From assembly GCF_036324505.1 (NCBI RefSeq), contig NC_086363.1:9501653-9565652 (forward strand): a DNA stretch of 64,000 nucleotides, in the 5' to 3' direction. The notes under the pieces are model-generated. The model was given only the letters and a program-made list of their open reading frames with translations. It made no database searches and was not told where the DNA came from. Source of the stretch: Eleginops maclovinus. Taxonomy: Eukaryota; Chordata; Actinopteri; Perciformes; Eleginopidae. Both the position numbers and the translations under genes were made by a program. Every line of letters starts with the position of its first letter. Within the stretch, counting starts at the first letter, position 1. Shown piece after piece: positions 1-33,420 of the stretch.

Positions 1-894
1 TGCGTGTGTGTGATGGAGGAAGCAAGAGAGTGAGTCTTCAGATGTAGCGACAGATGGTATTTGATTACAGAGCAGACGGTCGGTGTTGTACAAAGATGCT
101 GTCTCAGCCCAACCTAAGGAGCTGTAGCCTCCGGTGAAGGCAAGCAGAGGGAGGCGGGCGGAGGACGAGAGGGAAAAGGAACACAGGAGAAAAAAAGAAA
201 AAAAAAAAGAATAAAAGCAAGCAAGCAAGAAAGACACAAAAGAAGCAACTCCAAAAATGAACATCAAAGCAAAAAGAGTGAAAGGCAGTCGGGCAAGAAC
301 AAAAGGAAGAAAAGGAACAGAGCAACGGGCTGGCGTGGTGGAAAGTACAACAGGGGTCATGATATGAACACAGCGAAATGACGCAGAGACAACACACCAA
401 GCCTTTAAAAGAGTCTTGTATTTGCCTTAAAAGACTCTAAAACGTACCACAAAAATATTTTAATTATGTAAGTTTACGTCATAAAAAATATTTTGGATTG
501 AAATCTCGTTTGTTTATCAGTTCTGTTTCAATATTTTTTTCAGATTTAAGTTTCAATGACTTAACATACAAAGACATATACAAGTTTATGACAAAGAGCT
601 GCTGCAATCATTGAATTATATAATAATAGATGAAATATGTAGTTCTATTTCAAATTGTGGGAGATTTTGAAAATATCTGATAGTATAGACTTTTTGAATT
701 GATTGTTGATTAAAACAAGACATTTTGATACATTTCACTGGGCTGTGCATATTTTGCCAATTATAATAAGTCACAGGCATTTCCTTTCATCTTGTAAATT
801 AATAGTTCAGAAGAAAATAAGGAGAAGTTAGAGTCACGATTAAGAGTTTTGTATTTCCATTTTTCTTCTTCCAGTATCTTATGACTTTTCTTTA
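1..894. other. intergenic sequence downstream of prox1
   Basis: No gene was recognised. Positions 120..350 are purine-rich (A/G) and the rest is AT-rich. Around 690..770 the sequence (ttgattaaaacaagacattt, later ctgggctgtgcatatttt) faintly resembles a common teleost interspersed repeat also seen at 58.7 and 63.7 kb; this is a weak call. Confidence 0.4.
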
Positions 895-960
895 GCTATA
901 ACACCTGTATTTCCCAAATTGGTTCAATAAAGATCCATCTTATCTTGTCTTATTTTATTG
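895..960 (+). repeat. 3' tail remnant of a teleost non-LTR retrotransposon (LINE)
   Basis: The string cacctgtatttcccaaattg followed by gttcaataaag and an imperfect tcttatct tail has the typical form of fish LINE 3' ends (an unvaried UTR end, AATAAAG, then a short tandem tail). It is heavily 5'-truncated, with no coding part present. The family is not assigned. Confidence 0.5.
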
Positions 961-1389
961 ATGTCTTAATTTAGCTCAAATGAAGGTTGAAACAATGTTT
1001 TTTATGTGTTTGTGTGTACGTGTTTGTCATGGCGTTTGTTGAATTTAACCCGATGAGGCGGCATCTGCAGCCATCTGCGGAGAAACTAGGCTGGGAGGTT
1101 GCTGCTCTCATTAGTGGATCAAAGAGCACAGCGGCGCTGATTCACTTAAACATGAGAGTAACAGTAAGTTAACACATTGTGTTGTCAGTCATGCAGTTGT
1201 ACTGTACATATAGTTGATCGAAAAGGGTATGATAAATCGAGGTAATACCATGACTTTTTTGTCACTTAAATCACTTTCTATTTATTTCTGATCTCCCATA
1301 TATCCAACACACACACACTTTTTTTGTGTTTCATTTCCATGAACCACTAGAAGGCATTATTAAAAAAAACATCAGACATTTTGTTCTCT
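961..1389. other. intergenic, AT-rich, no gene seen
   Basis: Unique AT-rich sequence with a possible distal AATAAA (complement 1281..1286) and a short CA run near 1308. An ORF of 61 codons here has no recognisable features. Confidence 0.4.
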
Positions 1390-1397
1390 TTTTCATT

Positions 1398-1415
1398 TTT
1401 ATTCCATTTTTTATT
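1398..1415 (-). terminator. prox1 polyadenylation signals, two AATAAA hexamers
   Basis: The gene strand contains AATAAA at complement 1410..1415 and 1398..1403, 12 nt apart. U-rich and GU-rich sequence lies downstream, including a T-run near 1360 and a GT run near 1310. Cleavage would fall at about 1375..1392. Other AATAAA hexamers on the gene strand at 1281..1286 and 954..959 are possible distal alternatives. Confidence 0.5.
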
Positions 1416-1447
1416 CATTTTGCACAAGCTTGCATATATACTGCACA

Positions 1448-1455
1448 TACATTCA
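1448..1455 (-). promoter_or_regulatory. candidate miR-181 target site in prox1 3' UTR
   Basis: The gene strand reads TGAATGTA, an 8-mer match to the miR-181 seed, about 35 nt before the first AATAAA. miR-181a is known to repress PROX1 through its 3' UTR in mammalian lymphatic endothelium. Whether this particular site is the orthologous one is inference. Confidence 0.45.
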
Positions 1456-2039
1456 GTTCATAGAGGGTGAAGGCACGAAAGGCAATTTGACTACTGGTTG
1501 TTTTTGGGCTGGGCCAAAGCAATACAGGGGAAAAAATCTCAAGAGAAAATACAAAACTGCTTCAAACTAGTTTCAGCTTTCTAGCCCACCCTCGGCCCTG
1601 TCCAGGAACAAAAACATAACAACCTTTATTTATTTCTCTAAAACGGTCCAGTTCCATTTAGCTGCCAAGATCTCCATTTTATCATTTCTCTCAAATGAAT
1701 GAGCACGCTAGAATACACATTTTCCTTCATTAAATTTTAGGTAGATACGGATTAAAATCTTTTGAATTGGTTCTATTTAATGAAATGCAGTACAGCCTTC
1801 CCTGTTTGAAAAACAAAAGAAAACAACATCAAATAAATTAGGATAAATTAAACCAATAAATTACACAAAATCTGCAAGACAAATAGACACCAATAACAGA
1901 AAAAAAGCAGCCATGTCATGAATTGTATTTTACAACCTGTGTGTAACTATTCAGACTGTATTTGAAACATGACTGTTCCAGTTGGAATTACTGCACTAGA
2001 ATCGAATAATAATGTCATACAAAAGCTTCAACAAAACAC

Positions 2040-2047
2040 TATTTACA
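2040..2047 (-). promoter_or_regulatory. Pumilio response element motif 1 in 3' UTR
   Basis: The gene strand reads TGTAAATA, an exact match to the PUM consensus UGUANAUA. Confidence 0.4.
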
Positions 2048-2105
2048 TAACATATTGCTAAGTTACACAAAGGCAGTATTTATCACTGTAAGTCCACATC
2101 ATTGA

Positions 2106-2113
2106 TATTTACA
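2106..2113 (-). promoter_or_regulatory. Pumilio response element motif 2 in 3' UTR
   Basis: The gene strand reads TGTAAATA, 66 nt from motif 1. Confidence 0.4.
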
Positions 2114-2986
2114 AAAAAAGAGAGGAGCAATGTAATAAAAAAGAATAACTACTGAAAGCATCTAGAAACAAAAAACCCTTTCAAACAGGTCAGAAAACAG
2201 ATCAGAGGAAATTATCGCAACACACACACACACACACACGCACCAAACACACGCACCAAACACACGTTGCCAACGCTTAATGAGAATCATTTACATGTCA
2301 GGATGGTACTCCCAGGGGTGGGGGAGGGGCCACAGTGTTGAGAATTGTGTCACTCACTGGTTCACAGGTTCTCATAATCGGTCTTTTTTCTCTCACACAG
2401 ACACACACTCATATACATCTACACACACACTCACACGCAAAATGCAAAGCGTACAGAAATTCCACAAAAGTCCAACCTTTTCTCAACTATTTGAACCCGG
2501 TAAAAAAGGGTATAAACTTTTTTTTCCATCTGTAGTCTCTTAAAATGTTACTGTACATCATGTGCCCCATCAGTGACACTAGTCTCCTGATGACAATGAG
2601 TTCCTGTCTTTCACCCGGGTCAAATCTAGAGCTACGTCGGCGGCAGTCTGCCCTTGTTTTTGGACGAGACCAGGTCATGCCAGTGGCCCACACAGTGACA
2701 TCATCTTTACCCGATTGCTAGCCTAATGCATCGTTCTGTCAGCAAAAATTAAAGGAACGGATGCTGGTGCAACTTCAAGGGCACTGCCGACGGGAAACAC
2801 ACCCCCGTTAAAGGCATGGCAGGGACATAATAAAAAAAAAAACACCTCTCCTCTGTTGGATTTTGGAAAAGACGTTATGAGTCCGGTTGGAGAGAGCAGA
2901 ACGTCTCTCTCTTTTTTTCCCCCCTTGCTAGCACTCTGAGAGATAATAGAAAAACTGTACAGTAATTCTTTGTTTAATCCTGACAG

Positions 2987-2994
2987 TATTTACA
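2987..2994 (-). promoter_or_regulatory. Pumilio response element motif 3 in 3' UTR
   Basis: The gene strand reads TGTAAATA, the third identical copy within about 950 nt. Confidence 0.4.
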
Positions 2995-5208
2995 GTAGCA
3001 ACAACAATATTTCATAATCTGAAAACAGATCCCAAGTTTATTTTTCTGATCTCAAGAGACAACCATTCAGCACAATACAAAAATGTTAAGAAACCAAAAT
3101 GAAAACTGGTCACTAAACCTGCAAAATAAAACTACAACTATTGCTCCTAATCTACCAACAATTCACCTATTAATAATACATATTTAAACAAAGCCGTCAC
3201 TAAAAATACCCTCAAGATTTCTTTTATGAAACATTTTCTAACAGTGCCTTCCAAGGAACTTCCACTACTGTATATACTTTCCCCATAGATCATCTTTTAC
3301 AATTCTTAAAAAAAGCTATATATGTATTTCAATAATGTTATCCTCAAAATCAAACGACCCCAGAAAAGGAAAACTTGACAAAAATATTTTCAACGCGGTA
3401 TTAAGGTCTTGCTAATCCTTTTTTGCACATAAGTCTTCATTATCCTGAATTAATGTTTTCAGGCGCAGAAACTCTTTAACTCTAAGGGCGGGGTTGCAGG
3501 AAGAAGGAGGGTGCAGAGCGATAATAATCTGTGCGTAAGATAAAAAGTGTCCTGTCCTTTCTCCTTTGTTTGTGGTGCTTTAGAGCCCTTGGCTGGTGCT
3601 TTGAGACTCTGAGACATGCAGGGCCTAGCCTATCCTTCAATGAGAAATGTGTCCGGGCCGCTCTCCCAGGGCTTCTAGATCTTAAGAAGAACTCTGATCA
3701 GGGAGGAGGAGATGGGGGACATAATGAAGGGAGTAGCTCTCTGTCTTTCTCTGCCTCCTTTTGTCAGGCGCTTTGTCTCGCTTAGACGAGTCAGCAGGTT
3801 AAGCAACCTGCTTCTTTAGATCTTTTGTGACACACACACAACAGACACACCGTAAGAAAAAGTTGCCAAGGTAAGATCAACAGCTAGCTCGCACGCACAC
3901 TAGAAAGCATTCAGGTCCTCTCGTTGCGTTAAACTTACCTCACTGAAAAATGCAGCTATAACTAACTGCTTTTAAATTCCTTAATAGCCTGAGAGGGCGG
4001 ATAAAGTGATTAAACACTAGATATACATATACAAGTCAAGTGGAAAATCTGGGATCGGAATCTCAGGTAAAAGTGAAAGGAATGGTATTTAGCAAACTGG
4101 GCACAGTGGCTTCAACTGAATCACACTTTGGGTCCTAAAAGCTGCCAGTTTGGGACGGAGGGGCAGAGCAGAGGGCTTCAGGTGCGTGTTGCTCCTTACT
4201 CTGTGCCTTTGTCCCCGCTCTTTGTAGTGCTGAGAGCTTCTCCATTTACCCCTGGGGTGAGTGCTCACCTCCGACCTTATATTGTTGCATTGAGAGGAGC
4301 TAGATCACTCAAAGGCAGGTGAACATGGAGGGAAGGAGCAGTGTGTGTGCGTGTGTGTGTGGGGGAAGTTCTACTTGTAACCAAAAATGAACGCCTGTGT
4401 TTCAGCTTATATTCCCCTCTCTCTCTTAGTTTCCTTGAATCTATAATGCTATTATTCTTATGTATTGAGTTCTCTCTATGGTTTCAGCGACACTGTACTT
4501 TTTGCCACAGTATTCTGATATATTCAAGTATCATTAGCTATTGAAATAACTTCATAATGTCATGTTGTATAGGCTTATCACAATAAAAGCCTGCCATCTA
4601 AACAGGTGGAGACTTCATCTCCCACATGAGCTATTTACTGCTATAAAAAGACAAAAACGATGCAGTTACTATTGTGTATGTTCACCAACCGAAACGATTA
4701 AGATTCATTTGATAGCTGGACAAATGGCCCGTTAAGAGGGAGCAGTTGTGTTAACAAAGCTGGAAAGGCTTTAGAAATGTAGCCATTGAAAAACACCAGG
4801 TCACACACCAAGAAAGGCCACACTTCTTCATAATTCTATACATTTGCGTTGTTTACTTCATGTGTTTGTGCAGCCTTATTCCTTTTCCAGTATTGTTGCC
4901 AGACTGGTCCTGTGCAGGATAGGCGAGTCACTACAGGCGCAAAGAGAAACCCACTACGATGGCCCTTCATTAAAACCCCAAATGGAAATACTTTTCAGGC
5001 GAGTTGCCCCAGACCACCCAAAAAAAACGAAAAAAGTCTACTTCAGAGGTGGACGAACATAAACATGAGTAAGGAGGAGGGTAGGAAATGAAGGTGGCAA
5101 AATATTTCAGAATCTAAACTCTTGGAATAATATTAATAGCAATAATTTATTTTTTTTCTGCATCAAGGGACAAACAAATCTGCCAATTCTTCAGCAAGCA
5201 GTGATGAC

Positions 5209-5283
5209 AAATAATAATAATAATAATAATATAATAATCATAAACAAGAACAATAATAATAATCAAAATAATAATAATAATAT
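5209..5283. repeat. imperfect (AAT)n microsatellite in 3' UTR
   Basis: Two blocks of AAT/ATA units interrupted by a non-repeat stretch of about 20 bp. On the gene strand this is (ATT)n, a U-rich segment of the prox1 3' UTR. Confidence 0.85.
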
Positions 5284-5432
5284 ACACCCAATAAACACAA
5301 TGCCCTACTTGCAGGGAAAACACACTTCAAAACATGGTAGAGCTCAGTAGCTATTTGAAACCAGTCCAAGTCCCACAGACCAGAACCACGAGTCCAGTCA
5401 ATAACCTCACTAGGCCTTGTTTTTGAGTGCAG

Positions 5433-5459
5433 GTGTGTGTGTGTGTGTGTGTGTGTGTG
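5433..5459. repeat. (TG)n microsatellite, about 27 bp
   Basis: Uninterrupted GT dinucleotides inside the predicted 3' UTR. The adjoining ctgtcctggtggggacttta resembles sequence often linked to TG arrays in fish genomes. Confidence 0.9.
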
Positions 5460-5996
5460 ACTGTCCTGGTGGGGACTTTATTAGTAGCACACTCTATAGG
5501 GTACCCACTTTGCGGGGACAGTTCATTTGGACACCCACTTGATTGGAGGGAAACCCCAGGGTGCCATGAGTAAAGTCTTTTGGGGAACCCGGTCTATGTT
5601 CTTGATAGTGTAAATGGGAACTCCTTCCACAAGCTGAGGACTTTGTTAGTGTTGATCATAAAACAAGCCAAACGGATGAGGGTTCACACGGTCCAAAAAA
5701 CACCCAATAAGTTTAGAGTCTCTTCAGTTCAGAATCATACAAAAACAAAACAAATAATAATCATAATGATAATTATCTTATAGGAACAACAACACAATAG
5801 CTAGGTCATTTAGGAACCGCCACAGAGGCTTCAGATTGGGAATGCTACTTCATAACTTTCATACATTAAAAAAAAAAATGAAAAGAAAAGTTTGGGAAGA
5901 GGAAAAAAAATCAACAAAAGAGAATGTTTTGTAATTCTATGAAATCTGAGAAAATAAAAAAGCGCAAAGCGTCGAGCGAGGAGGAGGAGGAAAAAT

Positions 5997-29823
<23,827 letters not shown>

Positions 29824-29889
29824 CACGGGCTGCTGCTATTGGGCCATATCCCGAAAACAGAGTCCTCTAGGATCAAATCCTTTGAGCAC
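29824..29889 (-). other. prox1a: prox1 exon 2 5' UTR (66 nt)
   Basis: On the gene strand a strong acceptor (a T-run, then gcccacag) precedes GTGCTCAAAGGATTTGATCC, and the UTR runs 66 nt to the start ATG. It contains a three-codon upstream ORF with a strong initiation context (see separate entry). The stretch looks conserved relative to my memory of mammalian PROX1 leaders, but I cannot verify that here. Confidence 0.8.
29836..29847 (-). promoter_or_regulatory. minimal uORF (Met-Ala-Gln-stop) upstream of prox1
   Basis: On the gene strand GGGATATGGCCCAATAGCAG contains ATG GCC CAA TAG. The ATG has G at -3 and G at +4, a strong Kozak context. The stop codon lies only 12 nt before the prox1 ATG, which itself has G at -3 but C at +4. 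Such short uORFs close to a main start can reduce initiation and act as translational regulators; that role is inference here. Confidence 0.6.
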
Positions 29890-32800
29890 CTGTGGGCAAA
29901 AAAAATCAGAAAAGCGTGACTCAAAGTGAAGAGTATTCTCAGAATCTAGATTACTCACCCAGTCGGGCAGTAATTGTCCAAAAACACTAACATTTCTTAA
30001 CTAAATCTACATTACACAGAAAGGCTGGAGCGTTTGAATAAAACTAATTGGAATACATCAACCTCTTGAAAATTGCAACAGACGACAATATGGATATACT
30101 GTAGAGGCATACGTTCTGTCTCAAGCCAGCAGGCTATCCTTCCTAATCTGTTTCTAATAGGACAAGCACATCATGATTACACCCCGGGAATGAGGACTGG
30201 TGACAGCGGGGTAAAGAGAACAGGCAAGATGGGAGCAGAATTAGGCCTTGGCTCGACATTCCAGGGCAAAGTCCTACATTTTATCCTGTCCCCTGTTACA
30301 CGCCGCGCGACACTGAACCAGTTCCCACGGAACACAAAGCTGCATAAAATTATGATAATTACTTAAGTACTTGTCCTCATTTCCATTTTTGTGCAGTGCG
30401 AGCCAACATAAGAGCTATTAATTCAAAAATAAAATAAAAAGAATTAGGGTAAAGAGTATCTAAAAAAGAGAAAGTGGTGTAAAAGGGGAGGCAATGCACA
30501 TTGGTTGTATAGCCTTTTCTAAATCCTATTACAGTGCGTAAGTAAACGATTGTGAGGTCAATTAAACTAAATATTCTAATATTTTAACATGTTTACCACA
30601 TTGCGTAATTTTAAATTGCAAGTCTTGTGTTCACATTTATCTATATGGCTATCATATCTTAGGCAATGGGGGGGAGGGACACATAAAAGAAACACAAAAT
30701 AGGCCTATTGATTTTGTTGCCAGCGTGAGCTCACTTCTGTGTTTTTTGTTTGTCTTTTCATCTGGCAAGGGCAGTTAATTCTGCTCAAATGAACAGGTCA
30801 CAAGGGTCAACTCCGGCAAGGAGCAACTTAAAGCGCTCTTACAAAAACCCTAATGCCCCTCTGAAAGCAAATTGTTTTGTCAGTACAGGCCTGCATCAAT
30901 ACTGCTATGTAAGCAGTGGTGGCAGTTTCTTAGTCATAGCCATATCAACTACATTCAATCCCAAATGTAGAGATATATTTTAAGACAATTTAACCCGCAT
31001 GCCTGTCTTTAAAAAATACAATCAATCATGAGATTTGTACATTTTAAATTTGTTTATGTTTTGTTAAGCAAAACCAACAGCGGTGCAACAATTTATATTT
31101 TTATTCTACACTCTTTCAGAAAGCCTTTATTAAGAAACACTGGCTCAGTAAAGAAAACAAATAGTTTCCTTTCTTTGACGTCTATTTTACAGGTTGCAAA
31201 TATTCTCAAATTTGACACCGATTTAGGCAGACTTTATAATAGATCTGCAAAGTAGCTGTGTATATATATATGTGTATATATATATATATAATATTATTTT
31301 TAATACAAAAAAGGCGGATATATAAATTCATTTTGCTATGATTTCTTAAGACAATAAACATTTCAAGTGACTAAATTGAATTCTCAGTTTCAGTGGTTGC
31401 AAACAGTAGGGAAAACATTTGCTTTAACTGATTATTTGCTTGTTCTAACTCATAGAAGTCGTATCTTCTTTTCATCCTCACTGCACATTAAAAGTAATTT
31501 TTTAAATACGAAAATCGTATTTCTTGTCACAAAGCCTTAAAGCCACATTCACACTACTCATACACACACACACACACACACACCTTCGCCTTTGTTAGAA
31601 GCTGTGCAGTGTGATGCACCACATGAGTGGCATGTATTGGGAGGTTTTACCACTATTTAAAAAAACTCTTTTTAAAATGTGATAAGATAAAACTAATAGA
31701 ATAAACAGACATAGTGTAACATGTTCTGTCTTAAATCTATCCAATTAAAGTGAGAGAAGTGTTCTAAAACAAAATCATTTTTGATAAATGGCTTTGGCTC
31801 AAGTCTTGACAGCCATATCCAGCAGTTCAGAAAAGAGGTGATACATCTCCAAGAAAAAAACATTGACTTGATCGACTCAGGATCTTAACAATGAGCTTGA
31901 AATAGTCACCAGCACCTGTCTTTTTCGACGGAGCACCTGTCTCACATTGCCCATGCGCACTCCCTCTCTCTTGTAAAAAAAAAACCACAACATTTTCAGG
32001 CTACTATACACATGAACAACCAGCTCCAGGGGATTCACGTGAACTTTATACAGCTTCAAATCCTCCTTTAAAAAAATTACAATGGAACATGTATAGCCTT
32101 TTGTTTAAAACATTCTCTGATGAGACACAACACTTTGAAAAAAAAGTGTAAAGAGTGAAGTCTAGATTTAAAACTTGGTCTTAATTAAAACAAAATACTT
32201 GCTGTAACTTTTAGAAGTAAATGACATAATGTACTATACATAATGATAAAAGTTATACTTTGCAGCTTCTTTGCACATTTGATGGTCATTGGACAAAGAT
32301 ATCAAAACCTAAGAGAGTTGCTTTCACTTACAACAATATACCCGCAGCGTTTTAAAACAATCCTCCAAAAGTGCTGCCGCAGAAGACAAACACCAAATTC
32401 ACAAAACAGGAGGACTGACAAGCCCCTTAACTGCCTTCAAAAAGATTTTGTGCCAGTAAAACGGCATGTAAGAGGTGTTATAATACGACTCACCCCATAG
32501 GACAAAGACAATATAAAAGTCACCTTTTCCAACTCGAAACATCAAATACAGATTCAATCTCAGCTTCCGTCTAAAGTCAACTGGTGTTTTAAGGCACGTA
32601 TCGACACAATCGCTTCTAAAACTTACTTAGAAAAGTTGCAAATCAACTTGATCGCGGCTTTCATGGGGAAAGGTTGGGCTACCGTCCGCAAATCATCCTC
32701 GCTAAAACACGGGCAGCTCACGCAACTCTAACCACACACCGACATGAAGAGAACGAAGCAGAGCAAATAAAGTCGTATAGATATATCATTAGCTCTTGAT

Positions 32801-32914
32801 CACCATAATAAATTTACCCGTTCATGGTGTTTCATTTGTTTATTTTTTTTTCGCCCATCGTGTGCAAGCGAGGCAGAACAAGAGAGGGAGGTATCCGAGG
32901 ACAAGGTTACTTAC
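29890..32914 (-). other. prox1 intron 1 (3.0 kb)
   Basis: Lies between the predicted non-coding exon 1 donor (gtaagt) and the exon 2 acceptor (gcccacag). It is AT-rich and mostly unique, with a TA-rich run (31260..31291) and a 20-bp CA run (31563..31582). No coding potential was recognised. Confidence 0.6.
31260..31291. repeat. (TA)n microsatellite with TGTG interruption
   Basis: Alternating TA dinucleotides, interrupted once by tgtg. Confidence 0.85.
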
Positions 32915-33200
32915 CCTTTAGATGAAGAGGGGGACAACCTGAACTCCTACGGCGTAAAAAAAAAAAAAAAAAAAAAAGAGAATAAACGCAGAACACGGAG
33001 GATTTCTGGACGCCGGGATATAACAATTTCTCAGAGAAGAAAGAGCTGGAATAAAGTCAGCTGTGCGAGCAAAAGGAACAAAATAGGGAAAATATAGAAG
33101 ATGAAAAGAGCTCTTGCGCGTCGGTCTCTCCCTCTATCCTCTGCTGTGACTACAAGAGTGAGAGACATAGAGAGAGTGTAAGAGAGAGAGAGAGCGAGAC
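32915..33200 (-). other. prox1a: predicted non-coding prox1 exon 1; 5' boundary uncertain
   Basis: A consensus donor (AAAGG followed by gtaagt) sits at 32914/32913 on the gene strand, 3.0 kb upstream of the exon 2 acceptor, matching the known PROX1 structure of a non-coding first exon. The upstream end is a guess: no TATA box is evident, but CpGs are relatively dense at 33200..33400. A run of 22 A (T on the gene strand) lies at 32956..32977. It is followed on the gene strand by acgccgtag, which could be a splice acceptor. In that case the exon would be only 32915..32946 and the true first exon would lie further upstream. Confidence 0.5.
32956..32977. repeat. homopolymer A22 (T22 on the prox1 strand)
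   Basis: Uninterrupted run of 22 A, 41 bp upstream (gene sense) of the predicted exon 1 donor. Confidence 0.95.
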
Positions 33201-33420
33201 TGCGTGTGTGCGTCTCCGAGGCGCACTGGATGCAGAGCTCTGGATGCTGAGCGCTTCTCCGCCACTAAGATTCACTTTAAGACGCGGCTGAAGGAAACAG
33301 GAAGACGTGCGCGTCACCAGCGGCGTGATGTAACTGTCGCCACCTACCAATAAGAAGCGTCCGTCAGGTCCGGAGAACAACGCACTGAACTTGACCAGAG
33401 AATGGGACTTGAGCATTGCA
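33180..33420 (-). promoter_or_regulatory. candidate prox1 core promoter region, CpG-enriched
   Basis: Around 33200..33400 CpG dinucleotides (gcgcg, gacgcgg, ccggag and similar) are clearly denser than in the flanks. An inverted CCAAT box (accaat on the plus strand) lies at about 33346..33351. A short GA run sits at 33170..33196. It lies just upstream of the predicted non-coding exon. No TATA element is apparent, consistent with a CpG-type developmental promoter; the start site is not resolved. Confidence 0.4.

Larger units (their letters stand above)
1390..5996 (-). other. prox1a: predicted prox1 3' UTR (about 4.6 kb)
   Basis: From the TAA at 5997 the gene strand continues through AT-rich, mostly unique sequence to two close AATAAA signals at 1398..1415. 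PROX1 mRNAs are known to have 3' UTRs of several kilobases, so this length is expected. It includes an imperfect AAT array (5209..5283), a short TG run (5433..5459), three Pumilio-type motifs and an 8-mer match for miR-181. I see no splice or coding signal in it. The exact end is inferred. Confidence 0.6.

Noticed and set aside
29824..29826. GTG immediately upstream as an alternative prox1 start
   Set aside because: The conserved PROX1 protein begins at the following ATG (MPDHDS); a GTG start has no support in this family.
33150..33416. 88-codon minus-strand ORF over the candidate promoter
   Set aside because: Ends in Ser-Leu repeats from a GA run and lies in the promoter/non-coding leader; no homology recognised.
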